Assembly: GCA_020721325.1 (NCBI GenBank)
Contig: DYNA01000001.1
Span: 32,810 to 84,121 of the forward strand
Reading direction: 5' to 3'
Source: Paludibacter propionicigenes
Lineage (GTDB): Bacteria > Bacteroidota > Bacteroidia > Bacteroidales > JAIFNL01
DNA length: 51,312 bases
Shown here one piece after another: positions 37,274 to 46,387 of this stretch. The notes beneath the pieces are model-generated. The model was not told the DNA's origin. It searched no databases and was given only the letters and a program-made list of their open reading frames with translations. How positions within the stretch are numbered: the stretch's first letter is position 1; each line of letters begins with the position of its first letter. The position numbers and the translations under genes were made by a program.

Positions 37274-40200
37274 ATGAAAAAAGCATATTTTCTTCAATTT
37301 ATATTACTTTTACTTTTTTTAATTTCACAAAATGCTCATTCTCAGTTTTATAATGGGCATCAAATGACTTTTGGAAAAAATAGAGTGCAATACAATCCCA
37401 TTTATTGGCAATATTATCGTTACGAAGATTTTGATACGTATTTTTACGAAGACGGCGAACCGCTTGCAAAATATGTTTCGCATTTTGCCAAGGAAGAATT
37501 GCAACGGCTTGAAACGGTTTTTGAGCAAAATTTGAGCAAACGAATTATTTTTCTTATTTACAACAAACAGTCTGATTTTCAGCAAAGTAACATAGGATTG
37601 ATTAGTGGGAGCAACGAAACCAATATTGGCGGCACTCGAAAAGTAATCAACAATAAAGTTTTTTTGTATTACGAGGGCGACCACGTAAAATTTAGAAATC
37701 AAATTACGGCTGCTATATCGCAGGTGCTTTTTACCGAAATGATGAACGGACCGTCGTTTAAAGACAAACTTGCCAATTCCACTATTTTTGATATTCCCGA
37801 ATGGTTTGAAAAAGGGCTAATTATGTATGCTTCAAACTCTTACGATTTTGTGATTGAAGACAAAATAAAAGACGGAATTTTAAGTAAAAAATACAAAAAA
37901 TTCAATCGACTTTCGGGCGATGATGCTGCCATAGCCGGTTTTTCGCTTTGGCGTTACATTGAGCAAAATTTTGGCAAGTCGAGCATAGCTAACATAGTGT
38001 ATATGACCAAAGTAAATAAAAATGTAGAGCAAGGTTTCATTTATACTTTGGGTTTGAATTTGAAAGAATTGACCGAACTTTGGTACGAAAATTTGCACCA
38101 GAAATATACTTTGGAAGAAGAACTTCGTGATATGCCTTCCGGTGAATCCATGCAAAAACGCCCGATGAAAGACAACCTTTACAGCCAAGTAAAAATCAGT
38201 CCCACAGGCAAATACATAACTTACATGACCAACGAAATGGGAAAATATACCCTTTGGCTTTACAATACGGAAACTCAAAAGAAGAAAAAAATTCTTTCAC
38301 GCGGCAATCGGCTCGATAGGATTCAAGATTTATCGTACCCTTTGTTGGCTTGGCACCCGAATGGTGAAATTTTAGCTATTATTACCGAATTTAAAGGTTA
38401 TATTGAAATATCGCTTTATACGCTTGGGCAAAAATCGTACCTGAAAACTTTTAGAAAAGCTACTCAAACTCATCGCATTTTTGATATTGAAAAAATCCTT
38501 GATTTTGATTATTCAGACAACGGACTTTTTTATGTTGTTTCGGGCATAAGGCTCGGTAAAACAGATATTTACGTGCGAAACATTGTTGCCGGAACTTTTG
38601 AAAGAATTACTCACGACATTGCCGACGACTTAAATCCGCGTTTTGTGGACAATTCTAATAAAATTGTTTTCGCATCAAACAGATTATCAGATAGTTTGTA
38701 TGTGGACAGAAGCGACACAACCCTGTTGGCTTCAACTTACGATTTGTTTGTTTACGATTATAAAAATAAGGCAAAAAAATTGGTCAGAATTACAAATACG
38801 CCTTATTTTAATGAAACCAATCCTCTGGAAATTAAAAAAGACCAATACACCTATCTCTCTGATAGAAAAGGAATTATAAACAGAGAAATGATTAAAATTG
38901 ACAGCTCGATAGCTTTTGTAGATACCGCCATTCATTATCGAACTTTTACAGATGCTTATACCACAACGAATTACAAGCGAAACATTTACAATTACGACAT
39001 CAATTCGCAAATAGGCAATTCTGCGGAAATTCTTTTTCAAAAAGGCAAATATTTTTTATACATCGACCAATTTGACGCCGGACGCAAGGCTTTCGCCGAA
39101 AATATACAAGATACCGATTTGCGCAAGCATTTGACCCGTAAAATGCGCGAACGGGATAGCTTGGCTTTGGTTGAAAAAAATAAAATTTTGCCCAAAGACA
39201 CTGTTTCCATTGAAACCATTAGAAAATTACCTCACCCCGATAGTTTGGATATTGATATAAATAATTATGTTTTTGAAGATGAAAAGGATATACCTTATCA
39301 TTACTATTATCCCGATACTACGGCTCAATATTTTAATGCTCAAATAGATACAAATAAAATTGTAAAAAAACGAATTTATCAAACGGCATTTTATACCAAC
39401 ACGTTGGCTTCGCAAGTCGATTTTAGTTTTTTAAATAGCTCATATCAAGCGTTTTCGGGTGGAGAAGTTTATTTTAATCCGGGTTTTAACATGCTTACTA
39501 AAATAGGAGCTTTGGATTTGTTTGAAAACTATAAAATTACTGCCGGATTTCGATTTTCTGCCGATTTTAATAGCAATGAATACCTTTTAAGCGTGGAAAA
39601 CGTTAAGAAACAATGGGATAAGCAATTTATTTTTCATCGACAAGCTTATTCTTATTATGACGAATATTTATTTTATCAACAAAAAGTTCACACGCATAAT
39701 TTATATGCTACTTTGTCGTATCCATTTAGCGAAGTAGCTTCATTTTCAACTACTTTGAACTTTCGGCACGACCGCGCAGTTTTGAAATCGGCTGATTATC
39801 TGTCACTTATCGAACCCAACATAGCAAGCGTTTGGACAGGTGCCAAAGCCCAATATGTTTTTGATAATTCGCGCATGATGTTTGAAAATATTTACTATGG
39901 CACGCGTTTTAAGGCATTTGGTGAATATTACCAATCTATAACCGAAAAAAATAGCTCTTTATTTATTTTGGGCTTTGATTTTAGAAATTATCAAAAAATT
40001 CATCGCAGCATCATTTGGGCTTCGCGGATAGCTGCGAGTACAAATTTTGGAAAATCACGCCTTGTTTATTATTTGGGTGCGGTGGACAATTGGCTAAATT
40101 TGTCAATGGAAACGCCTACTTTCAACACCGATATTCCAATTGATACCGAAAAAAATTACGTATTTCAAACCGTTGCTACTAACATGCGCGGCTTTACGCA

Positions 40201-40576
40201 AAACATTCGGAACGGAGATAATTTCTTGGTATTAAACAACGAAATTCGTTGGCCCATAATTCAATATTTATACGACCGCCCGATTAGCTCAACTTTTTTC
40301 AGAACCTTGCAAGTAATTGGTTTCTTTGATGTTGGCTCGGCTTGGTCTGGTCTAAATCCTTGGGACGGTGAAAGTGGCTATTCAAAGCAAGTTATCAAAG
40401 AAGGACCGATTACGGTTGTGATAGATAAAAATCGTCCACCGTTTGTTTATGGTTACGGTTTTGGTATCAGAGCGCGACTTTTAGGTTATTTTGTGCGTAC
40501 CGACTGGGCTTGGGGCGTGGACGACGGCATTATTTTGCCACGAATTTTTTATTTATCGCTAAATTTAGATTTTTAA
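37274..40576 (+). CDS. Outer-membrane protein: MA-like N-terminus, TolB-like propeller, C-terminal beta-barrel
   Basis: The 1100-residue product begins with a signal peptide (cut near AHSQF). Residues about 25-285 resemble the gluzincin MA-like domain found before propellers, with PEWFEKGLIMYAS near 175, but the HExxH zinc motif is missing. Residues about 300-560 contain TolB/WD40-like PD40 blades, such as ISPTGKYITYMTNE, LLAWHPNGEILAII and NPRFVDNSNKIVFASNR. Residues about 720-1100 alternate short strands and end with FYLSLNLDF, whose last Phe fits a beta-barrel of the surface-antigen (Omp85-like) type. It therefore sits in the outer membrane with a periplasmic propeller. Its job is not known. 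TolB-like propellers and a barrel in one chain suggest envelope assembly or protein export. Confidence 0.75.
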   Translation: MKKAYFLQFILLLLFLISQNAHSQFYNGHQMTFGKNRVQYNPIYWQYYRYEDFDTYFYEDGEPLAKYVSHFAKEELQRLETVFEQNLSKRIIFLIYNKQSDFQQSNIGLISGSNETNIGGTRKVINNKVFLYYEGDHVKFRNQITAAISQVLFTEMMNGPSFKDKLANSTIFDIPEWFEKGLIMYASNSYDFVIEDKIKDGILSKKYKKFNRLSGDDAAIAGFSLWRYIEQNFGKSSIANIVYMTKVNKNVEQGFIYTLGLNLKELTELWYENLHQKYTLEEELRDMPSGESMQKRPMKDNLYSQVKISPTGKYITYMTNEMGKYTLWLYNTETQKKKKILSRGNRLDRIQDLSYPLLAWHPNGEILAIITEFKGYIEISLYTLGQKSYLKTFRKATQTHRIFDIEKILDFDYSDNGLFYVVSGIRLGKTDIYVRNIVAGTFERITHDIADDLNPRFVDNSNKIVFASNRLSDSLYVDRSDTTLLASTYDLFVYDYKNKAKKLVRITNTPYFNETNPLEIKKDQYTYLSDRKGIINREMIKIDSSIAFVDTAIHYRTFTDAYTTTNYKRNIYNYDINSQIGNSAEILFQKGKYFLYIDQFDAGRKAFAENIQDTDLRKHLTRKMRERDSLALVEKNKILPKDTVSIETIRKLPHPDSLDIDINNYVFEDEKDIPYHYYYPDTTAQYFNAQIDTNKIVKKRIYQTAFYTNTLASQVDFSFLNSSYQAFSGGEVYFNPGFNMLTKIGALDLFENYKITAGFRFSADFNSNEYLLSVENVKKQWDKQFIFHRQAYSYYDEYLFYQQKVHTHNLYATLSYPFSEVASFSTTLNFRHDRAVLKSADYLSLIEPNIASVWTGAKAQYVFDNSRMMFENIYYGTRFKAFGEYYQSITEKNSSLFILGFDFRNYQKIHRSIIWASRIAASTNFGKSRLVYYLGAVDNWLNLSMETPTFNTDIPIDTEKNYVFQTVATNMRGFTQNIRNGDNFLVLNNEIRWPIIQYLYDRPISSTFFRTLQVIGFFDVGSAWSGLNPWDGESGYSKQVIKEGPITVVIDKNRPPFVYGYGFGIRARLLGYFVRTDWAWGVDDGIILPRIFYLSLNLDF

Positions 40577-40587
40577 TTTTTTGGGTT

Positions 40588-40950
40588 TTGAAAAAAGAAA
40601 TTTTTATCCTTTTTTTTATCGGTTCTCTTGCCGGATTACTTAATGGAGTTTTGGGAATTGGAGGCGGAATTGTTATCATTCCGGCGTTGGTATTAATTTT
40701 GAATTACTCGCAATATTTGGCACAAGGCACAAGCCTTGCTTTGATGCTTCCGCCCGTTTTTATTGCAGCCGCTTACAATTTTTATCAAGCAGGTTTTGTT
40801 GATTTAACGGTTGCATTGCTTTTAATTCCTCCGTTTTTGTTGGGTTCGTATTTGGGAGCAAAAATCAGTTTAAAATTACCCGAAATTACGTTGAAAAAAA
40901 TATTTGGTATATTAATGATAATCACAGGTTTAAAAATGATTTTTGGATAA
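40588..40950 (+). CDS. Half-length TauE/SafE family permease (TTG start proposed)
   Basis: From the proposed TTG at 40588 the product is 120 residues. It has four membrane helices and the GLLNGVLGIGGGIVIIPALV motif of TauE/SafE (DUF81) near residue 17, plus LGSYLGAKISLKLPE near 92. Full proteins have two such halves (about 250 residues); single-half versions would need to dimerise. The frame is open further upstream to another TTG at 40510, but that would overlap the preceding barrel gene by 67 bases and add a non-hydrophobic head. TTG at 40588 gives a normal MKKE start 11 bp after the preceding stop. No ATG exists at the right place. Substrates of the family are sulfur oxyanions or organosulfonates; the substrate here is unknown. 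Confidence 0.78.
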   Translation: MKKEIFILFFIGSLAGLLNGVLGIGGGIVIIPALVLILNYSQYLAQGTSLALMLPPVFIAAAYNFYQAGFVDLTVALLLIPPFLLGSYLGAKISLKLPEITLKKIFGILMIITGLKMIFG

Positions 40951-40951
40951 A

Positions 40952-41641
40952 ATGGACACATATATTGAAAATTTAGCAATCGAATTTTTTAAAGAAAAAA
41001 ACGAAGCTTATGCAAAAGCTCAATCGGCTTACATGAAAAATTTGTTCCCTTACGTAGGAATGAAGTCTGATGTAAGAAAAAGAATATCAACTGTTTACAT
41101 AAAAGAAAACGGGAAACCCGATTTCTCTGAAATGTTTGAAGCCATAAAAAAACTTTGGCAAAAACCAGAGCGTGATTTTCAATATTTTGGCATGGAATTG
41201 ATGACAAAATACTTGAAAAAATATCAAGAAAATACCCTTGAAATTATTGAATTTATGATTACTCAAAAATCTTGGTGGGACACCGTAGATTTAATTGCTG
41301 CAAAATTTGCAGGACAATATTTCAAATTATTTCCCGAAAAAACACTCGAAGTAACCGAAAAATGGCTAAATTCAGGCAATATTTGGCTTCAACGCTCAGC
41401 CCTTTTATTTCAATTGAGTTATAAAAAAAATACAAATGCAGAATTGATGTTTCGATACATTTTGAAATTAAAAGATTCAAAAGAATTTTTTATTCGCAAA
41501 GCAATTGGCTGGATTTTAAGAGAATACTCAAAAACAAATCCCAAAGTTGTCGTTGATTTTGTAAAATCAAATACGCTTTCGGGTTTAAGCGAGCGTGAAG
41601 CACTTAAATGGTTGAAAAATAAGAATTTAATTACCGAATGA
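40952..41641 (+). CDS. DNA alkylation repair protein (AlkD-like)
   Basis: The product from ATG 40952 is 229 residues and all-helical, with HEAT-like repeats of the AlkC/AlkD glycosylase family. The AlkD signatures are present: YMKNLFPYVGMKSDVRK near residue 27, the ITQKSWWDTVDLIA segment near 107 with the Trp-Trp-Asp of the active site, and the WLQRSALL and FIRKAIGWILREYSK repeats near 147 and 178. It should remove bulky or positively charged alkylated bases such as 3-methyl- or 7-methyl-purines. A TTG at 40943 in frame would add three residues (overlapping the previous stop), but the ATG is preferred. The stop overlaps the start of the next gene in ATGA, which suggests translational coupling. 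Confidence 0.92.
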   Translation: MDTYIENLAIEFFKEKNEAYAKAQSAYMKNLFPYVGMKSDVRKRISTVYIKENGKPDFSEMFEAIKKLWQKPERDFQYFGMELMTKYLKKYQENTLEIIEFMITQKSWWDTVDLIAAKFAGQYFKLFPEKTLEVTEKWLNSGNIWLQRSALLFQLSYKKNTNAELMFRYILKLKDSKEFFIRKAIGWILREYSKTNPKVVVDFVKSNTLSGLSEREALKWLKNKNLITE

Positions 41642-42663
41642 TAACAAATTTAACACATCGCGCCATAGAAAAAAGTATGGCATTTTCAAATTTTTCTTTT
41701 TGGCAAAAAAAGGCAAATGTAAAAATAATCATACCTTTTTACCACATTGTAAGCAACAAAAAAAATCCGCTTATTTCAAATTTGTACGCATATAGAAATG
41801 AAAATGAGTTTGTTAAAGATTTAGATTTTTTTCAAAAACGATATGAATTTATCGACATTCATCAATTGATTGCTTTTCAAAAACAAGGAAAAGAACTACC
41901 AAAAGATGCACTTTTACTCACTTTCGATGATGGAATGCGCGAAATGTACGAAACTGTTGCACCCATTTTAACCAGAAAAGGCATTCCCGCAGTTTTTTTT
42001 CTCACTACCGAATTTCTCAACAATAAAGAACTTTTTTTTAGAAATAAAATAAGTTTATTGATTGATTATTATAAAAAAAACACGCATAATTTTTCAGAAA
42101 ATAAAATTAACCAAATTTTTGAAAAATACCGTATTTCTTTTTCCAATTCAATTGAAAATTTAAAGCAAATTAAATTTCAAGAAAACGATTTGATTCAAGA
42201 AATAGCCGATTTTTTTAAATTGGATTTCAAAGCGTATTTAGAACATAACAAGCCGTATTTAACAGACAAACAAGTATTTGAATTAAAGAAACAAGGTTTT
42301 GCAATAGGAGCGCACAGCCTCAATCATGCCCGTTTTAGCGAACTAAGCCCAGAGGAACAAATTGCACAAACACTTGAAAGCGTGCGAATTATACGTCAAA
42401 AATTTGAATTAGATTATGGAATATTTGCTTTTCCGTTCAACGACAATGAACTTGGAATAGATTTTTTCACGGAAATATCAAAAACCCAAGAAATTGATTT
42501 ACTTTTCAGTGCCGACGGTTTTCTTGACGACGAAATTTCATACAATTATCACCGTTTTTGGATGGAAAACACATCAAAAACCGCAAAAAAAATTCTACTC
42601 CAAAACTTTAAAGAAAAATTTATACGCCAACTTAAAGGAAAAAATACGATAGAACGGAAATAA
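41638..42663 (+). CDS. Polysaccharide deacetylase family protein (NodB domain)
   Basis: The 341-residue product carries a NodB fold. LLLTFDDGMREMYE near residue 98 holds the catalytic and metal Asp pair, and IGAHSLNHARFS near 222 gives the two zinc His residues. FAFPFNDNE near 263 is the later strand motif. Between them is a family-specific insertion of about 80 residues (near 125-205). There is no signal peptide and no transmembrane helix, so it probably acts in the cytoplasm on a sugar nucleotide or lipid-linked intermediate and not on finished peptidoglycan. The start overlaps the AlkD stop by four bases (ATGA). It converges with the GNAT gene and shares a surface-glycan neighbourhood with it and the GT9 gene. 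Confidence 0.85.
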   Translation: MITNLTHRAIEKSMAFSNFSFWQKKANVKIIIPFYHIVSNKKNPLISNLYAYRNENEFVKDLDFFQKRYEFIDIHQLIAFQKQGKELPKDALLLTFDDGMREMYETVAPILTRKGIPAVFFLTTEFLNNKELFFRNKISLLIDYYKKNTHNFSENKINQIFEKYRISFSNSIENLKQIKFQENDLIQEIADFFKLDFKAYLEHNKPYLTDKQVFELKKQGFAIGAHSLNHARFSELSPEEQIAQTLESVRIIRQKFELDYGIFAFPFNDNELGIDFFTEISKTQEIDLLFSADGFLDDEISYNYHRFWMENTSKTAKKILLQNFKEKFIRQLKGKNTIERK

Positions 42664-42679
42664 GTTTTTAGGTAAAAAC
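42664..42679. terminator. Perfect 16-bp palindrome between convergent genes
   Basis: GTTTTTAGGTAAAAAC gives a 6-bp AT-rich stem with a 4-base loop. It begins at the deacetylase stop and overlaps the last codons of the GNAT gene. A compact bidirectional pause or terminator is possible but the stem is weak. Confidence 0.3.
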
Positions 42680-43765
42680 AGCATCGCCAAAACCAAATTG
42701 GAATTCATAATTTGAAAAATCAATATGGCTAAACTTTTTTGAAACAATTATAGGATATTCAAATTTGTTTTCTTTAATATAAGGAAAATTCTGCTTTTCA
42801 ATTTCATTAGAAATTAAAACATTTGAAATTGTCAAAGAATAAATATTGTATTTTTTTATAATTATTCCTAAAACTGTAGTAATAGAATTAAAGTACTGAT
42901 TTTGAATAACTAAATATGATGCAGACATAAATCTATCTCTTATTTTTAAAAATAGAAATCCAATAATTTTTTCATTGTCTTTAATAATTACACTTTTATT
43001 ATTGAAAAAATCTAAATAGGCAGAAAAATAAAATGGTCTTTTATCTGGCATTGAAGCTTTGTTTAAAATCCAAGGAAAATTTAAAATCCAATTAAATTCA
43101 TTTTTCTCGCGTTTAAAAATACAATTTTTATTAGATTTTAAAATAAATTCATTCATTTCGTCTGAAATATTTTTTACTTCTTCAAATTTAATAGAAGATT
43201 TTAATTTATTCTTTTTAAGCCATTTATCAATTTTAATATTTTGATAAAAATTGATAAAGTTAATGATAAAATTTTTTAAGATATTTTTTGCATTCGCATT
43301 TTTAGTACCCGGTAACTTTAAAATATAATCCTTTGTTTTATTTAATGTTATAAAATTAAATTTTTCAGATTGCTGAAATACTTTTAAAGAATGTTTTGAT
43401 GGAGAAATAGCTAAAATATTATCATCATAGCATTTAAAAGCCTCTTTCATAAGCCTATAACCGAGTCCTTGTCCTTTTAATTCGGGGGAAACCCACCAAG
43501 TACTTAGCCATGCAATTTTAGTTTTTGAGTTTTCGTAAAATAAATAATCCGGCATCATTCCAATGTAGCCACAAATCTGATTTTTTGCTTTGGCAATTAA
43601 TAAAACGGTATCATTTTCACTCGCTCGTGGGTTATTTATGTGAGAAATAGCTCTATGCTTAGTAATAGGCAAAACAGTTTGACCTTCAAAAAACACCTCT
43701 TTTTGAACTTCTAATTTAAGGTCTTCAATTGTGTAATGAACAATTTCTATTTCTAAGTTCATCAT
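42668..43765 (-). CDS. GNAT-family acetyltransferase with long C-terminal extension
   Basis: The 365-residue product has an N-terminal GNAT domain. The acetyl-CoA binding motif is WVSPELKGQGLGYRLMKEA near residue 92 (Q-x-x-G-x-G), preceded by a beta strand KIAWLSTWW. A second, weaker GNAT-like unit may fill about 190-360: the segment KIIGFLFLKIRDRFMSASYLVI near 265 looks like a GNAT strand pair, so the protein could be a tandem GNAT or FemX-like. It stands beside a polysaccharide deacetylase and a glycosyltransferase, and a role in acylating an amino sugar is inferred from that. Two ATGs lie together at 43765 and 43762; the first is used. The gene is 9 bp from the GT9 gene in the same direction, so the two are likely cotranscribed. 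Confidence 0.75.
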   Translation of the reverse strand: MMNLEIEIVHYTIEDLKLEVQKEVFFEGQTVLPITKHRAISHINNPRASENDTVLLIAKAKNQICGYIGMMPDYLFYENSKTKIAWLSTWWVSPELKGQGLGYRLMKEAFKCYDDNILAISPSKHSLKVFQQSEKFNFITLNKTKDYILKLPGTKNANAKNILKNFIINFINFYQNIKIDKWLKKNKLKSSIKFEEVKNISDEMNEFILKSNKNCIFKREKNEFNWILNFPWILNKASMPDKRPFYFSAYLDFFNNKSVIIKDNEKIIGFLFLKIRDRFMSASYLVIQNQYFNSITTVLGIIIKKYNIYSLTISNVLISNEIEKQNFPYIKENKFEYPIIVSKKFSHIDFSNYEFQFGFGDAVFT

Positions 43766-43774
43766 AGTAGTATT

Positions 43775-44788
43775 TTATAAATTTTCAAGTATTTTGTCTG
43801 TTTTTAAATTAGTCAAACACTTAATTTGATATGGACAGTTGATATAAAATTTTTTCGCCAAAATTCCCAGTTTTGCAAATTGGCACGGCTGGCATTCGTA
43901 ATTTAGACTAATGGGCTTTAAATTAGAATTATACGCTTTGTTTTTTTCTATTGATGTTGCGCCAAAAATTACAAGTCCCCTTGCTCCGGCAGCACCTGCT
44001 AATTGACTTAACCCGCCATCGTTTCCTATAAATTGCTTGCTTCTTTTGAAAATTGCAGCTAATTCTTTCCATGAAAATGCGTTGAAAAACGAATATTTTT
44101 TATCTTTCAAATTTACATTATGCGAAAAAGGAATAAGTAAATTTAATTTTCGCAAAAAACGCCAAAAAGTAATATTATCAAGTATTATTTGAGAAAAAAA
44201 ACGGGTAATATATTTGGGATAAATATAAGAGTAATCTACATTCAAATCATCGTTTCCGCCGAGTACTATTACATTTTCTTCGCCAAGTTTGAGTATCAAT
44301 TCGTCGAAATGAGGCCAGCGTTTATAGGCATTTGGATATGTACTTCCGGGATAAAGAATGAATTTCGTTTCTATTTGCAAGGCTTTTACTTTTTCGGAAA
44401 AATCTTCTTGTAAGTAAAGTAATGCTTCACTTTTAAATTCCGAAGGAAAAAGTGCTTTTACTATTTCTAAGTATTGTTCGGTTTCACTCTTATATTTACT
44501 GCTGTTAAAATCGGGCTGTATATAAAAATAGTGAGAATATTCAAGCTCAAAACTATCTTGATAAGTGAAAGAATGTAATAAATAATTAGCTTTTTTGTTA
44601 GTTAAGTTTTCCAAAATTATTTCCGAGCCATAGCATTCTTTTAGATAATTCTGAAAAGATTGACTGATTTTGTTAAGAAAAATACCAACTTTCTTGTTAT
44701 TTTTCATGCAATATTCGACCGAGTACAAAGCTTCTATTGCATTTCCGATTCCAGAATCGACCAAAATTATTACATCGTATTGCTTCAT
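43775..44788 (-). CDS. Glycosyltransferase family 9 (heptosyltransferase-like)
   Basis: The 337-residue product fits the GT9/GT-B fold. DSGIGNAIEALYSVEYC at the N-terminus corresponds to the first Rossmann helix. The middle has ILYPGSTYPNAYKRWP near residue 145, and the C-terminal nucleotide-sugar site reads FIGNDGGLSQLAGAAGA near 253 and LVIFGATS near 272. The late cysteine-bearing CQPC...CPY...C segment (about 297-330), which is common in heptosyltransferase-like GT9 of Bacteroidota, is present. It should transfer a heptose or related sugar to lipopolysaccharide core or another surface glycan at the inner membrane face. It is cotranscribed with the GNAT gene 9 bp downstream. Donor and acceptor cannot be told. 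Confidence 0.83.
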   Translation of the reverse strand: MKQYDVIILVDSGIGNAIEALYSVEYCMKNNKKVGIFLNKISQSFQNYLKECYGSEIILENLTNKKANYLLHSFTYQDSFELEYSHYFYIQPDFNSSKYKSETEQYLEIVKALFPSEFKSEALLYLQEDFSEKVKALQIETKFILYPGSTYPNAYKRWPHFDELILKLGEENVIVLGGNDDLNVDYSYIYPKYITRFFSQIILDNITFWRFLRKLNLLIPFSHNVNLKDKKYSFFNAFSWKELAAIFKRSKQFIGNDGGLSQLAGAAGARGLVIFGATSIEKNKAYNSNLKPISLNYECQPCQFAKLGILAKKFYINCPYQIKCLTNLKTDKILENL

Positions 44789-44824
44789 TTATCTTAATTA
44801 AAAAAAATAGCTTATTTTTAAAAT

Positions 44825-44864
44825 AAAAAACTTGACATTTTATAAAAAAAATACCAAGTTTTTT
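44825..44864 (-). terminator. Terminator of clpX
   Basis: A 10-bp stem (AAAAAACTTG at 44825-44834 with CAAGTTTTTT at 44855-44864), 20-base loop, T-rich end on the minus strand. It lies 22 bp after the clpX stop. Confidence 0.55.
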
Positions 44865-44885
44865 ATCTACAAAAAATAAATTAAT

Positions 44886-46127
44886 CTACGCCACCCTCAG
44901 CCTTGTTATTTTGTCGCTTAGTTCGAGGCGTTCTTTGGCGTAATCGAGAGTTACATGAAAAGTAGTTGCCGATTTTTCCGATGGCAAATTGTACATGGCA
45001 TCGAGCATAATCTCCTCACAAATAGCACGTAAGCCTCTGGCACCAATTTTATATTCTAAGGTTTTTTCTACAATATAATCAAAAACATCATCATCAAAGG
45101 ATAATTCAATTTTATCCATTTTAAATAGTTTTTTGTATTGTTTGATGATAGAATTGACCGGTTCTGTTAAAATATTTCTAAGAGCCTGTTTATCAAGCGG
45201 ATTCAAATATGTTAAACCCGGAAGGCGACCAATGATTTCTGGAATCAATCCAAAAGATTTAAGGTCTTGTGGTGCAATGTATTGCAAAAAATTTGAAGTA
45301 TCTATTTTCTCTTTTTGTTTGCTTGCTGAATAGCCTACAACTTTAGTATTCAATCGTTTAGCAATTTTACGTTCGATGCCGTCAAAAGCTCCGCCGGCGA
45401 TAAAAAGAATGTTTTTAGTGTCCACTTCAATCATTTTCTGGTCAGGGTGCTTACGTCCGCCTTGCGGTGGAACATTCACTTTCGAGCCTTCCAAAATTTT
45501 GAGCAATGCCTGTTGCACGCCTTCGCCCGAAACGTCGCGCGTTATCGATGGATTGTCCGATTTTCGGGCTATTTTATCTATTTCATCTATAAAAACAATG
45601 CCTTTTTCGGCAGCTTTCACATCGTAATTAGCTGCTTGTAGCAAGCGAGTTAGCAAACTTTCAACATCTTCGCCCACGTAACCCGCTTCAGTTAAGACCG
45701 TTGCATCAACAATTGTAAAAGGTACATTGAGCATTTTAGCAATGGTTCGCGCCAAAAGCGTTTTGCCAGTTCCCGTTTCCCCAACCAAAATAATATTTGA
45801 TTTTTCGATTTCAACCTCGTCGCTTGCATGATGATTTTCTTGCAAAATCCGTTTGTAATGGTTGTAAACGGCTACCGATAATACTTTTTTGGCATCGTCT
45901 TGACCAATTACATATTTGTCGAGAAATTTTTTAATTTCAATCGGGCGAAGAAGTTTTATTTTATTAACATCAAAATTATTGTTCAATTCAGGCTGTTTAT
46001 GAACTATTTCATAAGCTTGGTCCACGCACGATTCGCAAATGAAACCGTCTATTCCGCCTATCAGCAACTCAACTTCATTTTTTGACGAACCGCAAAACGA
46101 ACATTTATCCATAGATTTTTTTTTCAT
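44886..46127 (-). CDS. clpX: ATP-dependent protease ATP-binding subunit ClpX
   Basis: From the ATG at 46127 the product is 413 residues. An N-terminal C4 zinc-binding domain (CSFCG near residue 9, then CESC near 33) recognises adaptors and substrates. The AAA+ module has Walker [10 protein letters not shown] near 113, Walker [12 protein letters not shown] near 175, the pore loop segment GYVGEDVES near 149 (GYVG) and ARG finger parts with GRLPGL near 305. It unfolds substrates and feeds them to ClpP. The TTG just upstream at 46130 is in frame but the ATG is preferred. The IGF-type loop, where ClpP docks, appears to be LTYLNPL rather than a clear IGF tripeptide. Gene order tig-clpP-clpX is conserved in bacteria. 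Confidence 0.96.
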   Translation of the reverse strand: MKKKSMDKCSFCGSSKNEVELLIGGIDGFICESCVDQAYEIVHKQPELNNNFDVNKIKLLRPIEIKKFLDKYVIGQDDAKKVLSVAVYNHYKRILQENHHASDEVEIEKSNIILVGETGTGKTLLARTIAKMLNVPFTIVDATVLTEAGYVGEDVESLLTRLLQAANYDVKAAEKGIVFIDEIDKIARKSDNPSITRDVSGEGVQQALLKILEGSKVNVPPQGGRKHPDQKMIEVDTKNILFIAGGAFDGIERKIAKRLNTKVVGYSASKQKEKIDTSNFLQYIAPQDLKSFGLIPEIIGRLPGLTYLNPLDKQALRNILTEPVNSIIKQYKKLFKMDKIELSFDDDVFDYIVEKTLEYKIGARGLRAICEEIMLDAMYNLPSEKSATTFHVTLDYAKERLELSDKITRLRVA

Positions 46128-46387
46128 CAATTTTCTTTTTGTATAAATTCTTTCGTCTTTTTTATAAAATTTTTATTATAAATTTAATAATTCGTTCATT
46201 TTTTTTAAAAAGGAATCTGAGTTTAATGGGTTTTCTCAAAAGTTTAAAATTTTTGTAAAATTCAATTATTCAGATAACTATCTAAAAAACATTATTTAGA
46301 ATCTTTTTTTAAACAAAATTTTTAAAAATGAACGAACTAAAAAAAATAAAATGTAAAAAGACGTTGTATTTTTGACTAAATACTTTT
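46128..46387. other. AT-rich gap between clpX and clpP
   Basis: No gene seen. A plus-strand TATTTTTG at 46367-46374 has no plus-strand gene to serve. No minus-strand -7 match was found for clpX, so it is probably expressed from the clpP promoter. Confidence 0.4.

Noticed and set aside
37274-38130. Active metallopeptidase at the N-terminus of the barrel protein
   Set aside because: No HExxH or other zinc motif is seen in the MA-like part.
40510-40587. Longer TauE start at TTG 40510
   Set aside because: It would overlap the preceding gene by 67 bases and add a polar head before the first helix.
46367-46374. Plus-strand TATTTTTG as a promoter
   Set aside because: No plus-strand gene lies downstream; genes here run on the minus strand.
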